From an uncultured Alphaproteobacteria bacterium (GTDB lineage Bacteria > Pseudomonadota > Alphaproteobacteria > Rhizobiales > Pleomorphomonadaceae): a DNA stretch of 14,023 bases. Of this stretch, positions 1-6,796 are shown piece by piece. The notes under the pieces were generated by a model that was not told the DNA's origin, did no database searches, and worked only from the letters and a program-made list of their open reading frames with translations. The DNA lies in contig CALCDT010000135.1 in the NCBI GenBank assembly GCA_937900425.1, positions 1 through 14,023 on the forward strand, written 5' to 3'. The number at the start of each line of letters is the position of its first letter. Position 1 is the stretch's first letter. The translations under genes and the position numbers were made by a program.

Positions 1-290
1 CGGGCCGCGGCGGCGGCGTGCCGACGCCGTGCCCGTCCATCGCCCGCCCGGGCGAGAGGTCGGACAGGGTCGGCGCGGGAGGGGCGGGGTGCCGGGATGG
101 GCGACGACGCGCGACGGACGTAGCCTCGGACATGGCCGGTCGTTTCCTCTCAACTCGTCCCGTTGGCGGGCCACCGGCTCCGCCCGGGATCGTCTATTTA
201 GCGGCTTCCGGTCGGGCTGTCCCGCCCTTAAGACGGAAGCCCGGGCGCGGGGCGCGGGGCGCCGGGCGGGGAAAGGCCGAGGAGAGCAGC

Positions 291-899
291 ATGAGCGAGG
301 ACGAGGCCCGCCACAAGGCGAAGATGGAGAAGCGCAAGGCGGTGCAGGACGCCGAGGTCGCCTCCAAGACCGTGACCGAGAAGGGGCTGCTGATCGTCCA
401 CACCGGCCCCGGCAAGGGCAAGTCGACCGCCGCCTTCGGCCTCGTGCTGCGGGCGCTCGGCCAGGGCTTCAAGGTCGGCGTCGTCCAGTTCGGCAAGGGC
501 GCCTGGGATACCGGCGAGCGCCGCATCCTTCAGGAGCTCGGCCGCGATCGGCTCGAGTGGCACACCCTCGGCGAAGGCTTCACCTGGGAGACCCAGGACC
601 GGGCGCGGGACGTGGCGGCGGCCGAGCGCGCCTTCGCGGTGGCCCGCGGGCTGATGGACGATCCCGCGATCCGCCTCCTCGTGCTCGACGAGCTCAACAT
701 CGCGCTGCGCTACGATCACCTGCCGCTCGGCGAGGTGGTCGAGGTGCTGAAGGGGCGGCGGGACGACCTCCACGTCGTCGTCACCGGCCGCAACGCCAAG
801 GCCGAACTGATCGAGGCGGCCGATCTCGTCACCGAAATGGGGCAGGTGAAGCATCATTTCGCGGCGGGCGTGCGGGCGCAGGCGGGAATCGAATACTGA
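291..899 (+). CDS. cobO: Corrinoid adenosyltransferase (cob(I)yrinic acid a,c-diamide adenosyltransferase), CobO/BtuR type
   Basis: Transfers the 5'-deoxyadenosyl group of ATP to the cobalt of a reduced corrinoid, in the cytosol, during adenosylcobalamin synthesis or salvage. The 202-residue product has the family's usual length. A basic, charged N-terminus (about 1-30) precedes the P-loop HTGPGKGKSTAA (37-48). The segment VVQFGKGAWDTGE (64-76) follows, then the acidic VLDELN (131-136) and the conserved VVVTGRNA (162-169). The ATG at 291 is chosen because AGGAGAG lies at 280-286 and because the upstream in-frame extension is low-complexity Arg/Gly/Pro coding with no family match. No other cobalamin gene is in view, so it stands alone here or ends a cluster to the left. 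I searched the 290 bases upstream by eye for a B12-box of a cobalamin riboswitch and did not find one. Family assignment is near certain. Confidence 0.95.
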   Translation: MSEDEARHKAKMEKRKAVQDAEVASKTVTEKGLLIVHTGPGKGKSTAAFGLVLRALGQGFKVGVVQFGKGAWDTGERRILQELGRDRLEWHTLGEGFTWETQDRARDVAAAERAFAVARGLMDDPAIRLLVLDELNIALRYDHLPLGEVVEVLKGRRDDLHVVVTGRNAKAELIEAADLVTEMGQVKHHFAAGVRAQAGIEY

Positions 900-1007
900 G
901 GCGTCCCTCCCGAGCCGCGACCGGGCCGCCGTGAAAAATCCGCAGTGGCGCGGCTTGATGCGGGCCGGGACCGTCGCCGACGGCGTCGGGCCGGACCTCG
1001 AGCCCCG

Positions 1008-1028
1008 GCGACCGGATCCGCCGGTCGC
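1008..1028. repeat. Perfect 8-bp inverted repeat downstream of cobO
   Basis: GCGACCGG (1008-1015) and CCGGTCGC (1021-1028) flank a 5-base loop. There is no T-run on either side, so it is not a classical intrinsic terminator. It lies 109 bases after the cobO stop. In such GC-rich DNA a chance hairpin is possible. Confidence 0.35.
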
Positions 1029-1040
1029 GGCCCGGCGCGG

Positions 1041-1060
1041 CGGGAAATGAACCTTTCCCG
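1041..1060. repeat. Perfect 7-bp inverted repeat upstream of the lipid kinase gene
   Basis: CGGGAAA (1041-1047) and TTTCCCG (1054-1060) flank TGAACC. It is AT-richer than its surroundings and sits about 90 bases before the lipid kinase start, so it could be an operator or a leader hairpin. No promoter could be matched with confidence in 900-1152, and nothing else stands out there. Confidence 0.35.
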
Positions 1061-1152
1061 GTGGCCGTCGTTGCTTCGATTGTTCACCGGGCGCGGGCCG
1101 GCGAAAGCAGGGCCGGGCACGATGGAGCCGGCACAGACGGGGATTGCGGGAC

Positions 1153-2055
1153 ATGGCGACACCGACTTCGCGGCGGGCGGCTCTGCTCACCGTCAACCGC
1201 AAGGCGCGCCGCGGCGAGAGCGCCATCGACGAGGCACTGAACCGGCTGCGGGCCGGCGGCATCGTGCTCGAAGTCGTCGAAAGCTCCGATCCCGATGACC
1301 TTGGACGAATACTCGACGCCCGGCCCGGCCGTTTCGACTGCGTCATCGTCGGCGGCGGCGACGGGACGATGAACGCCGCCGGCCAGCATCTCGTCGGCCG
1401 CGACGTCACGCTCGGCATCCTGCCGCTCGGCACCGCCAACGATCTCGCCCGCACGCTGGGCATCGCCCCCGATCTCGACGAGGCGGTGCGCATCATCGTC
1501 GAGGGCCACACCCGGCGGATCGACCTCGGCCAGGTCAACGACCACGTCTATTTCAATCTCGCCAGCCTCGGCTACAGCGTCACCTTGACGAAGACGCTGA
1601 CGAGCGAATCGAAGCGGCGCTGGGGAACGCTCGGCTACGCCATCGCGGCGCTGAAGATTCTCGGCCAGGCGCGGCCCTTCTTCGTCGATTTCGAGGTCGA
1701 CGGAGTGACCCGGCGGGCGAGGACGCTGCAGATCGGCGTCGGCAACGGGCGCTACTACGGCGGCGGCATGGTGGTCGAGGAGAACGCTGCCCCCGACGAC
1801 GAGCGCCTCGACGTCTACAGCCTCGAATTCGAGAGCTGGTGGCAACTCGCCGCCATCGTGCCGGCGCTGCGGCGTGGCCAGCAGGGCCGCCACCCCCAGG
1901 TTCGCACCTTCTCGGCGCGGGAGCTGACGATCCGCACCCGGCGGCCGCACCACGTCAACGCCGACGGCGAGATCGTGACCCGCACCCCCGCGACCTTCCG
2001 CGTGCTGCCGAAGGCGCTGGCGGTCTACGTGCCGCGAACGCCGCCGGAGACGTGA
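1153..2055 (+). CDS. Lipid kinase of the YegS/Rv2252/BmrU (diacylglycerol kinase catalytic domain) family
   Basis: Predicted ATP-dependent phosphorylation of a lipid head group such as diacylglycerol or phosphatidylglycerol, at the inner face of the membrane. The 300-residue product shows an N-terminal LLTVNRKARRG strand-loop (11-21). The nucleotide-binding signature VGGGDGTMN (66-74) and the LPLGTANDLAR motif (90-100) follow. The C-terminal beta-sandwich contains GVGNGRYYGGGM (195-206) and the late DGE (271-273) usually involved in lipid kinase activity. I prefer the ATG at 1153; an in-frame TTG at 1144 would add only three residues. The ribosome binding site is weak. It is 253 bases from cobO, so probably separately expressed, and its end converges on the VOC gene. 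The true substrate cannot be read from the sequence. Confidence 0.92.
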   Translation: MATPTSRRAALLTVNRKARRGESAIDEALNRLRAGGIVLEVVESSDPDDLGRILDARPGRFDCVIVGGGDGTMNAAGQHLVGRDVTLGILPLGTANDLARTLGIAPDLDEAVRIIVEGHTRRIDLGQVNDHVYFNLASLGYSVTLTKTLTSESKRRWGTLGYAIAALKILGQARPFFVDFEVDGVTRRARTLQIGVGNGRYYGGGMVVEENAAPDDERLDVYSLEFESWWQLAAIVPALRRGQQGRHPQVRTFSARELTIRTRRPHHVNADGEIVTRTPATFRVLPKALAVYVPRTPPET

Positions 2056-2113
2056 CCGGGCGAGACCGATGGCGTCGCCGTCCGACGGACGATGGCGCTA
2101 CGAAGTTCCCGGC

Positions 2114-3043
2114 TCAGGTGGTCGCGATCGTCGCCGCGCGGACGGCGTCGACCGGGCCGACGGCGAAGACCAGCGGATTGCCGGAGGGATCGCGCAGGCG
2201 GATCACGTCGGCCAAAGGGCGCTCGAAGCCGATGCCGCGGTCGGAGAGCCCGCCGGCGAGGGCGGCGAGGGCGTCGGCGCCGGGAAGCTCGACCAAGGCG
2301 TAGGCGAGGCCGAGATCGGCGGGCTCGCGCGCCGATCCCCCGCCGGCCGACCAGGTGTTGAGGCCGACGTGGTGGTGATAGCCACTGGCGGCGACGAAGA
2401 GCGCGCTCGGCATCCGCGCCATGACGTCGAGGCCGAGGACGCCGTCGTAGAAGGCGCGGGTCGCCTCGAGGTCGACGACGTTGAGGTGGACGTGGCCCAT
2501 CCGCGTCGCGGGCGGCGCGCCGGACCACTCTTCGCCCTCGGCGCGGGCGGCGTCGAGGATGCCGTCGAAGTCGAGCCTCGCGTTCTCCATCACCAGCCGG
2601 GCGCCGCGGAACGGCCATTCCGGGCGCGGCCGGTCGCGGTAGATCTCGATGCCGTTGCCTTCCGGATCGGCGAGATAGACCGCCTCGCTGACGCGGTGGT
2701 CCGCCGCTCCCTGCACCGGCACCCGGAGGGCCGCGACATGGGCGAGCCAGCGGCCGAGGTCGGCGCGGCCCGGCAGCAGGATGGCGAGATGGTAGAGCCC
2801 GGCGGCGCGACGCGGCGCCGGCGCCGCGTCGGGACGGGCGAGGAGCACGACGAGCGGCACGCCGCCGGCGGCGCCAAGCACGACCGTGTCGCCGGTCCGG
2901 TGCTGGACGACGAGGCCGAGGACGGTCTCGTAGAATCGGGTGACGGCGTCGAGGTCGCGGACCGTGAGGGCGACGGGTCCGATCGCGGTCTCGGGCGCGA
3001 TCCGGGGGGCGGGGCGGGAGAGGTCGAGGGTCGAGGTGGTCAT
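2114..3043 (-). CDS. Two-domain VOC (glyoxalase/extradiol dioxygenase) family protein, CatE-like
   Basis: Predicted metal-dependent ring-cleaving dioxygenase or related VOC enzyme of aromatic or quinone metabolism. The 309-residue product has two VOC units, about 20-140 and 182-297. Unit one carries GLYHLAILLP (82-91, His85) and DPEGNGIEIY (127-136, Glu134). Unit two carries MGHVHLNVVDL (182-192) and GYHHHVGLNTW (221-231). The pattern matches Bacillus CatE-type proteins as I remember them. The fourth module ends DPSGNPLVF and lacks the usual Glu, so Glu134 in unit one is the more likely metal ligand (inference). The start at 3043 is chosen over the longer ATG at 3112 because the matched domain begins shortly after it and a candidate -10 (3119-3124) would leave the longer form leaderless. 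It converges with the lipid kinase gene 58 bases away. Confidence 0.85.
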   Translation of the reverse strand: MTTSTLDLSRPAPRIAPETAIGPVALTVRDLDAVTRFYETVLGLVVQHRTGDTVVLGAAGGVPLVVLLARPDAAPAPRRAAGLYHLAILLPGRADLGRWLAHVAALRVPVQGAADHRVSEAVYLADPEGNGIEIYRDRPRPEWPFRGARLVMENARLDFDGILDAARAEGEEWSGAPPATRMGHVHLNVVDLEATRAFYDGVLGLDVMARMPSALFVAASGYHHHVGLNTWSAGGGSAREPADLGLAYALVELPGADALAALAGGLSDRGIGFERPLADVIRLRDPSGNPLVFAVGPVDAVRAATIATT

Positions 3044-3118
3044 CGTCGTGAAGCCTTCGAGACGCCTGGGCGGGGCGCGGAGCGGTCCGGCGCCGGGATC
3101 GCCCGTGATCATGACATC

Positions 3119-3147
3119 AAGATAGAACGGCGCTCCCCGCTGAACGA
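3119..3147 (-). promoter_or_regulatory. Candidate promoter of the VOC gene
   Basis: On the minus strand TATCTT (3124-3119) is a fair -10, with TCGTTC (3147-3142) 17 bases upstream as a poor -35. A weak -35 suits an activator-dependent promoter, and a LysR-like dyad lies just upstream. Transcription would begin near 3111 and leave a leader of about 70 bases. Confidence 0.35.
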
Positions 3148-3165
3148 GGGGCCGGATCGGTGATT

Positions 3166-3190
3166 CATCGTTCGATGGATGTGAACGATG
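3166..3190. promoter_or_regulatory. Candidate LysR-type operator (dyad with T-N11-A) upstream of the VOC gene
   Basis: CATCGTTC (3166-3173) and GAACGATG (3183-3190) form a perfect 8-bp dyad around a 9-base spacer. The inner TTC-N9-GAA satisfies the T-N11-A rule of LysR-family sites. Its centre is about 67 bases upstream of the predicted transcription start, the usual place for an LTTR recognition site. The regulator is unknown. The nearest LysR gene (4463-5380) is one gene away and is only a possible candidate. Confidence 0.5.
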
Positions 3191-3262
3191 GGATGATGGT
3201 TTTCAGAGCGAAGGCCGTAGTGCCCTGGACGGTGATGAGGCTGGACGCCGCCGCGGCTCCAG

Positions 3263-3317
3263 CTTTTCCCTCATCCTTCGAGACGGCCCTGCGGGCCTCC
3301 TCAGGATGAGGGAAAAG
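3263..3317. repeat. REP-like palindromic element, copy A (inverted relative to copy B)
   Basis: Perfect 15-bp arms, CTTTTCCCTCATCCT (3263-3277) and AGGATGAGGGAAAAG (3303-3317), enclose an inner stem GGCCC-TGC-GGGCC (3285-3297). Read on the minus strand it has the order CCTCATCCTGAGGAG, stem, GTCTCGAAGGATGAGG, the layout of a dispersed palindrome family common in Rhizobiales genomes (general knowledge). It lies in the non-coding gap between the VOC gene and ddaH. Confidence 0.85.
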
Positions 3318-3354
3318 GTCAAGCATCTGCTAAGAAACACTAATTTCTCGAAGA

Positions 3355-3400
3355 CCTCATCCTGAGGAGGGCGCGTGAGCGCCCGTCTCGAAGGACGGGG
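3355..3400. repeat. REP-like palindromic element, copy B
   Basis: CCTCATCCTGAGGA (3355-3368), an inner stem GGGCGC-GTGA-GCGCCC (3369-3384), then GTCTCGAAGGACGGGG (3385-3400). It is the same element as copy A in opposite orientation. The inner stem has a different sequence that still pairs, while the outer arm has decayed (GGACGGGG against GGATGAGG). The two copies are 37 bases apart with an AT-richer spacer, as in REP doublets. Confidence 0.85.
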
Positions 3401-3403
3401 CCA

Positions 3404-3449
3404 GGTGCACCGTCTCTCGACCAACGCCGAGCCGGAGAGACCGTGCACC
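3404..3449. repeat. Third long inverted repeat downstream of ddaH
   Basis: GGTGCACCGTCTCTC (3404-3418) pairs with GAGAGACCGTGCACC (3435-3449) with one mismatch in 15, around a 16-base loop. It starts four bases after copy B and shares no core with it. It lies 36 bases beyond the ddaH stop, so it may act as a 3'-end stabiliser or attenuator of the ddaH message, but there is no U-tract. Confidence 0.7.
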
Positions 3450-3485
3450 GGACTGTGGTGCTTTCAGTCCAACCCTCCCGCGATC

Positions 3486-4277
3486 CTATTCCGGCTCCCA
3501 CCAGCGCAGCGACAGGCAGGTCAGGCCGGCGTCGAGCTTCATGATCTCGTCGAGCTTCAGGACCGACACGCGCGGGCCGAGGTCGCGCAGGGTCTCGATC
3601 AGGCGGGGAAAGCCGTCGGCGACGAGGAGATGGTCGTTGACGCGCAGGCAGTTGGCGGCCGCCTCCTCGCCCTCGGGCGTCTCGATCACCCGGTAGCCGG
3701 AAAAGAGGCCGGAGCGGGCGAGGGCGGGGGTCGCCACCACTGTCTCCTCGTCGACCAGCGTACAGGCGGACTTGAAGTGGAGGACGCTCTGCGGCGTCGT
3801 CACCACCTTCGCCTTGCGGCCGAGCTTTTCGAGGCAACCGACGAGATCGGCGGCGCCGGTGCGGTCGGTGCGCTCGGACAGGCCGACCATCACGACGTGC
3901 GGCGTCACCAGCACGTCGCCGCCGTCGACGAAGCCGGGTCGCGGCAGGGTCAGGACGGTGGGGAAGAGCTTTTCGAGGACCGGCAGGATCGCGGCGGATT
4001 CGGGGCCGCGCGAGGGGGCGCCGGGGCGCAGCAGGATGGCGCCTTCCGTGAAGACGAGGGCGGTGTCCTCGACGAACAGGCTGTCGGGCAACTCGTCGAG
4101 CGGCTTGAGGATCTCGGTCGAGAGGCCCGCCTCGACCAGCGCCGAGACGTATTCCGCGTGCTCGTCGGCGAGCGCGAGAAGATCCGGCGCGTCGCGGTCG
4201 TCGCGGCGCAGGCCCATCGCCGCGGTGCGGCCCGGCAGTCTCGTCAACGCGCGATTGAACTCGAAGATGCCCGCCAT
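3486..4277 (-). CDS. ddaH: Dimethylarginine dimethylaminohydrolase (DDAH) family amidinotransferase-fold hydrolase
   Basis: Hydrolyses N-methylated arginines to citrulline and methylamines, in the cytosol. The 263-residue product is typical in length. Visible family motifs are FNRALTRLPG (7-16), PDSLFVEDTALV (64-75), FVDGGDV (116-122), LHFKSACT (166-173) with the catalytic His167, and LDAGLTCLSLR (248-258) with the nucleophile Cys254. All expected active-site elements are present, so an active enzyme is likely, although related guanidino-modifying hydrolases share them. The ATG at 4277 is chosen for its fit to the family start and a GAGG about six bases upstream. It follows lysR in the same direction after 185 bases, and no shared promoter or terminator is clear in that gap. 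Its 3' side holds three palindromes. Confidence 0.9.
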   Translation of the reverse strand: MAGIFEFNRALTRLPGRTAAMGLRRDDRDAPDLLALADEHAEYVSALVEAGLSTEILKPLDELPDSLFVEDTALVFTEGAILLRPGAPSRGPESAAILPVLEKLFPTVLTLPRPGFVDGGDVLVTPHVVMVGLSERTDRTGAADLVGCLEKLGRKAKVVTTPQSVLHFKSACTLVDEETVVATPALARSGLFSGYRVIETPEGEEAAANCLRVNDHLLVADGFPRLIETLRDLGPRVSVLKLDEIMKLDAGLTCLSLRWWEPE

Positions 4278-4462
4278 CCGCACCTCGCCGTCACCCCCGC
4301 CCCGCTCTTCATAGCACCGATCGGAGCGTCCGCTTCGCGGCGGACGGCAAGAAAGGCCTGCGAAAAGCGCTTTGGCGGCGAGGTGTTGCGGAATGGCCAG
4401 AGGGGTGTGCGGAACGGCGCGGGAGGGCTCGCTCCGGCACAGGGCAGCGGACGTCGCCGCCG

Positions 4463-5380
4463 TCAGCTCGCCGTCACCGAACTCTTCGGGGTGAGGTCGA
4501 GGGTCAGCGCCGTCTCCAGCGCCATCGCCACCATCGGCGGCATCGGCTTGCGGTCGATGGCGAGGATGCCGACGGTGTGGGCGACGCCGGGGTCGGTCAG
4601 CGGGATCGCCGAGATGCCGTCCATCGACAGGGTCCGGGCGACGTATTCCGGCAGCACGGTGGCGAGGCCGGTCTCGCGCACGCTGGCGCAGAGGTTGATC
4701 AGCGAGTTCGATTCGACATGGGCCCGCGGCCGGGCGTCGGCGGACTGGAAGGCGCGGTCGATGATGCGGCGGTTCTGCATGTTGGGGGTGAGCAGGGCCA
4801 GCGGATGGGCGGCGGCCTCGGCCCAGGAGACCGTGGCGCGGCCGGCGAGGTCGTGGTCGTCGCGCACGAAGAGGGCGTAGCTCTCGCGGTAGAGCGGCGC
4901 GGCGACGAGACCGTCGATCGCCTCGTTGTCGAGATAGGAGATGCCGGCGTCGATCGAATAGTCCTCGAGCTGGCGGACGATCTCCTCCGACGTCGCCGAC
5001 AGCACGACGGCGTCGACGCCCGGATGGGTGCCGCGGATGGCGGCGACGAGGCTGGCGGCGATCGGCAGGGCCGAGGGGATGACGCCGAGGGTGAGGCGGC
5101 CGGTGACCCGCGTGCCCTCGTCCTTGATGGCGGCGATCTCCTGGCGCAGGGACGCCCAGTTGTCGAGGATGACCTGGGCCCACTTCAGCACGCGCTCGCC
5201 CTCGGGCGTGAAGCCGTGGAAGCGCTGGCCGCGCTCGACGATGGCGACGTCGAGTTCGAGCTCGAGCTGGCGGATGCGCTCCGACAGGGTCGGCTGGGTC
5301 ACCTGGCAGCTGCGGGCGGCGCGGGTGAAGTGCCGCTCGCGGGCGAGCGCGGCGAGATACTGGAGCTGCCGGATATCCAT
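4463..5380 (-). CDS. LysR-family transcriptional regulator, formate-dehydrogenase-associated (FdsR-like) type
   Basis: A DNA-binding regulator of 305 residues. The winged helix-turn-helix occupies about 1-60, with FTRAARSCQVTQPTLSERI (18-36) and QLELELDVAIVERGQ (38-52). An effector domain runs from about 95 to 295. The segments ISYLDNEAI (147-155), LLTPNMQNRRIID (196-208) and VESNSLINLC (222-231) resemble LysR proteins that I recall next to fds formate dehydrogenase genes in Rhizobiales. The subgroup is less sure than the family. The ATG at 5380 is the standard LysR start (MDIRQLQYL). It is divergent from folD across 232 bases, the usual arrangement for a LysR regulator and a target, which suggests control of C1-tetrahydrofolate flux (inference). 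No formate dehydrogenase genes are in this window. Confidence 0.93.
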   Translation of the reverse strand: MDIRQLQYLAALARERHFTRAARSCQVTQPTLSERIRQLELELDVAIVERGQRFHGFTPEGERVLKWAQVILDNWASLRQEIAAIKDEGTRVTGRLTLGVIPSALPIAASLVAAIRGTHPGVDAVVLSATSEEIVRQLEDYSIDAGISYLDNEAIDGLVAAPLYRESYALFVRDDHDLAGRATVSWAEAAAHPLALLTPNMQNRRIIDRAFQSADARPRAHVESNSLINLCASVRETGLATVLPEYVARTLSMDGISAIPLTDPGVAHTVGILAIDRKPMPPMVAMALETALTLDLTPKSSVTAS

Positions 5381-5516
5381 GAGGCGTTCTGTCCCGTGTG
5401 CCGCGTCGTCGGCGACACTATAGTTCGCCGGCCGGTCCGGAGAGAAGGCGAGGGGCCTGCGACAATATTTGCCGGCGGGACGAAGATGTTGCATCGGCCC
5501 CGGGCTTGACCCGGCC

Positions 5517-5532
5517 GGTGCGATCGCGCACC
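5517..5532. promoter_or_regulatory. Inverted repeat in the lysR-folD intergenic region
   Basis: GGTGCG (5517-5522) and CGCACC (5527-5532) flank ATCG, about 80 bases before folD. A TATAGT hexamer lies nearby at 5419-5424 inside the palindrome ACTATAGT (5417-5424), the only AT-rich dyad in this divergent region. Either could be part of the lysR/folD control region. No convincing -35/-10 pair was found. Confidence 0.3.
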
Positions 5533-5612
5533 AAACCGGCCACGGAATCTTCACGCCGTCCGGCCGCCGGGGCCGCCGGGCCGGCCCGCACCCAACAGGG
5601 GAAGACGAGCAC

Positions 5613-6488
5613 ATGACCGCCACGATCATCGACGGCAAGAAAGTCGCCAACGACCTTCACGAGGACATCCGTGCCAAGGCCGAGAAGCTCACCGCTTCCC
5701 ACGGCGTCGTGCCCGGCCTCGCGGTGATCCTCGTCGGCGAGGATCCGGCGAGCGCCGTCTACGTGCGCAACAAGGTGCACGCGACGGCCGCCTGCGGCAT
5801 CAAGTCCTTCGAATTCAAGCTGCCGGCCGAGACGCCGGAGGCCGAGGTGCTCGGCCTCGTCGAAAAGCTCAACGCCGACCCGGAAGTTCACGGCATCCTC
5901 GTCCAGCTGCCGCTGCCCAAGCAGATCGACAGCGACAAGGTGCTCGGCCTGATCGACCCCAAGAAGGACGTCGACGGCTTCCACCCGGTCAACGCCGGCC
6001 TGCTGTCGGTCGGCCTGCCGGGCTTCGTGCCCTGCACCCCGCGCGGGTCGGCGATCCTGATCGAGAGCGTGCTGGCGGACCTCTCGGGCAAGCACGCCGT
6101 CGTCGTCGGCCGCTCCAACATCGTCGGCAAGCCGATGGCGCAGCTGCTGCTGCAGAAGAACGCCACCGTCACCGTCGCCCACTCGCGCACCGCCGACCTG
6201 CCGGCGGTCTGCCGCACCGCGGACGTGCTGGTCGCCGCCGTCGGCCGGCCGGAGATGATCAAGGGCGACTGGATCAAGCCGGGCGCAATCGTCATCGACG
6301 TCGGCATCAACCGCATCGTCAAGCCGGACGGCAAGGGCAAGCTGGTCGGCGACGTCGCCTTCGACGAGGCCAAGGAGGTCGCCGGTTACATCACCCCGGT
6401 GCCCGGCGGCGTCGGCCCGATGACCATCGCCTGCCTGATGCTCAACACGCTGGATTCGGCCTATCGCGCCGCCGGCGCGGAGATCTGA
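5613..6488 (+). CDS. folD: Bifunctional methylenetetrahydrofolate dehydrogenase / methenyltetrahydrofolate cyclohydrolase
   Basis: Interconverts 5,10-methylene-, 5,10-methenyl- and 10-formyl-tetrahydrofolate using NADP+, in the cytosol. The product is 291 residues, full length. Catalytic and family motifs are intact: SAVYVRNK (47-54, with the Tyr/Lys pair), VQLPLP (97-102), KDVDGFHP (118-125), PCTPRG (140-145), the nucleotide-binding GRSNIVGKPM (166-175) and PVPGGVGPMT (262-271). The ATG at 5613 has AGGGGAAG (5597-5604) at good spacing. An upstream in-frame extension exists but is low-complexity and unlike the family. It supplies formyl groups for purines and initiator tRNA; in methylotrophs it also feeds assimilation. 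The divergent LysR gene may regulate it. Confidence 0.97.
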   Translation: MTATIIDGKKVANDLHEDIRAKAEKLTASHGVVPGLAVILVGEDPASAVYVRNKVHATAACGIKSFEFKLPAETPEAEVLGLVEKLNADPEVHGILVQLPLPKQIDSDKVLGLIDPKKDVDGFHPVNAGLLSVGLPGFVPCTPRGSAILIESVLADLSGKHAVVVGRSNIVGKPMAQLLLQKNATVTVAHSRTADLPAVCRTADVLVAAVGRPEMIKGDWIKPGAIVIDVGINRIVKPDGKGKLVGDVAFDEAKEVAGYITPVPGGVGPMTIACLMLNTLDSAYRAAGAEI

Positions 6489-6502
6489 TCGGGAATCGTT
6501 CT

Positions 6503-6530
6503 TTGGCGGAGGTGGGCCGCGTGCTATCTT
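6503..6530 (+). promoter_or_regulatory. Candidate promoter of the DUF2188/FINCPFD gene pair
   Basis: TTGGCG (6503-6508), a 16-base spacer and TATCTT (6525-6530) make a moderate sigma-70-like promoter 38 bases before the DUF2188 ATG and just after the folD stop. It would let the pair be expressed independently of folD. Confidence 0.4.
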
Positions 6531-6568
6531 CGGATGGTATCGCGGCTCATCGAGACGGTCATCGGATC

Positions 6569-6793
6569 ATGGACAGAAAAGGCCAGCACGTCGTTCCCAA
6601 CGGCAGCAAGTGGAGCGTGCGCAAGGCGGGCGCGGTCAAGGCGTCCGGGACCTTCGCGACGCAGCAGGAAGCCGTCGAGCACGCCCGGGGGATCGCCCGC
6701 AACCAGAAGACCGAACTCTACATACACGGTCGCGACGGGCGGATTCGCGAACGCAGTTCCTACGGGTCGGACTCGTTCCCGCCGAAGGGGTGA
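6569..6793 (+). CDS. DUF2188 domain-containing small protein
   Basis: A 74-residue protein of unknown function. It matches the DUF2188 pattern almost end to end: QHVVPNGSKWSVRKAG (6-21), a central AVKASGTFATQQEAVEHAR with helix, and the C-terminal signature ELYIHGRDGRIRERSSYG (49-66) followed by DSFPPKG. Such proteins are short, soluble and found on many chromosomes and mobile islands, often beside hypothetical genes. The ATG at 6569 gives the family-typical length; an in-frame TTG at 6503 would add an unmatched 22 residues. The ribosome binding site is weak. Its stop is three bases from the next start, so the two genes are almost certainly co-translated. Whether it helps or restrains its partner is unknown. 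Confidence 0.88.
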   Translation: MDRKGQHVVPNGSKWSVRKAGAVKASGTFATQQEAVEHARGIARNQKTELYIHGRDGRIRERSSYGSDSFPPKG

Positions 6794-6796
6794 CGC

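Noticed and set aside
1..290. Cobalamin riboswitch upstream of cobO
   Set aside because: Looked for because cobO genes often have one. No recognisable B12-box was found, and only GC-rich sequence is visible.
228..1538. 436-codon open frame on the minus strand
   Set aside because: It runs antisense through cobO and the lipid kinase, both with clear family motifs, and its translation is Arg/Pro/Ala-rich low complexity. High GC makes such shadow frames common.
2079..2091. CGTCC-GAC-GGACG between the convergent lipid kinase and VOC genes as a terminator
   Set aside because: A short 5-bp stem with a 3-base loop and no T-run, not distinguishable from chance.
2069..3163. 364-codon open frame on the plus strand
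   Set aside because: Antisense to the VOC gene. Its translation is dominated by Gly/Asp/Glu/Arg with no recognisable domain.
3203..3448. 81-codon minus-strand frame in the VOC-ddaH gap
   Set aside because: It is made mostly of the REP-like palindromes read as protein, a well-known source of false small genes.
4327..4346. CGTCCGC-TTCGCG-GCGGACG hairpin between lysR and ddaH as a terminator
   Set aside because: A good 7-bp stem, but neither strand has a following T-run, so it cannot be called an intrinsic terminator.
3375..4880. 501-codon open frame on the plus strand
   Set aside because: Antisense to ddaH and part of lysR, and it starts inside REP copy B. No domain signature.
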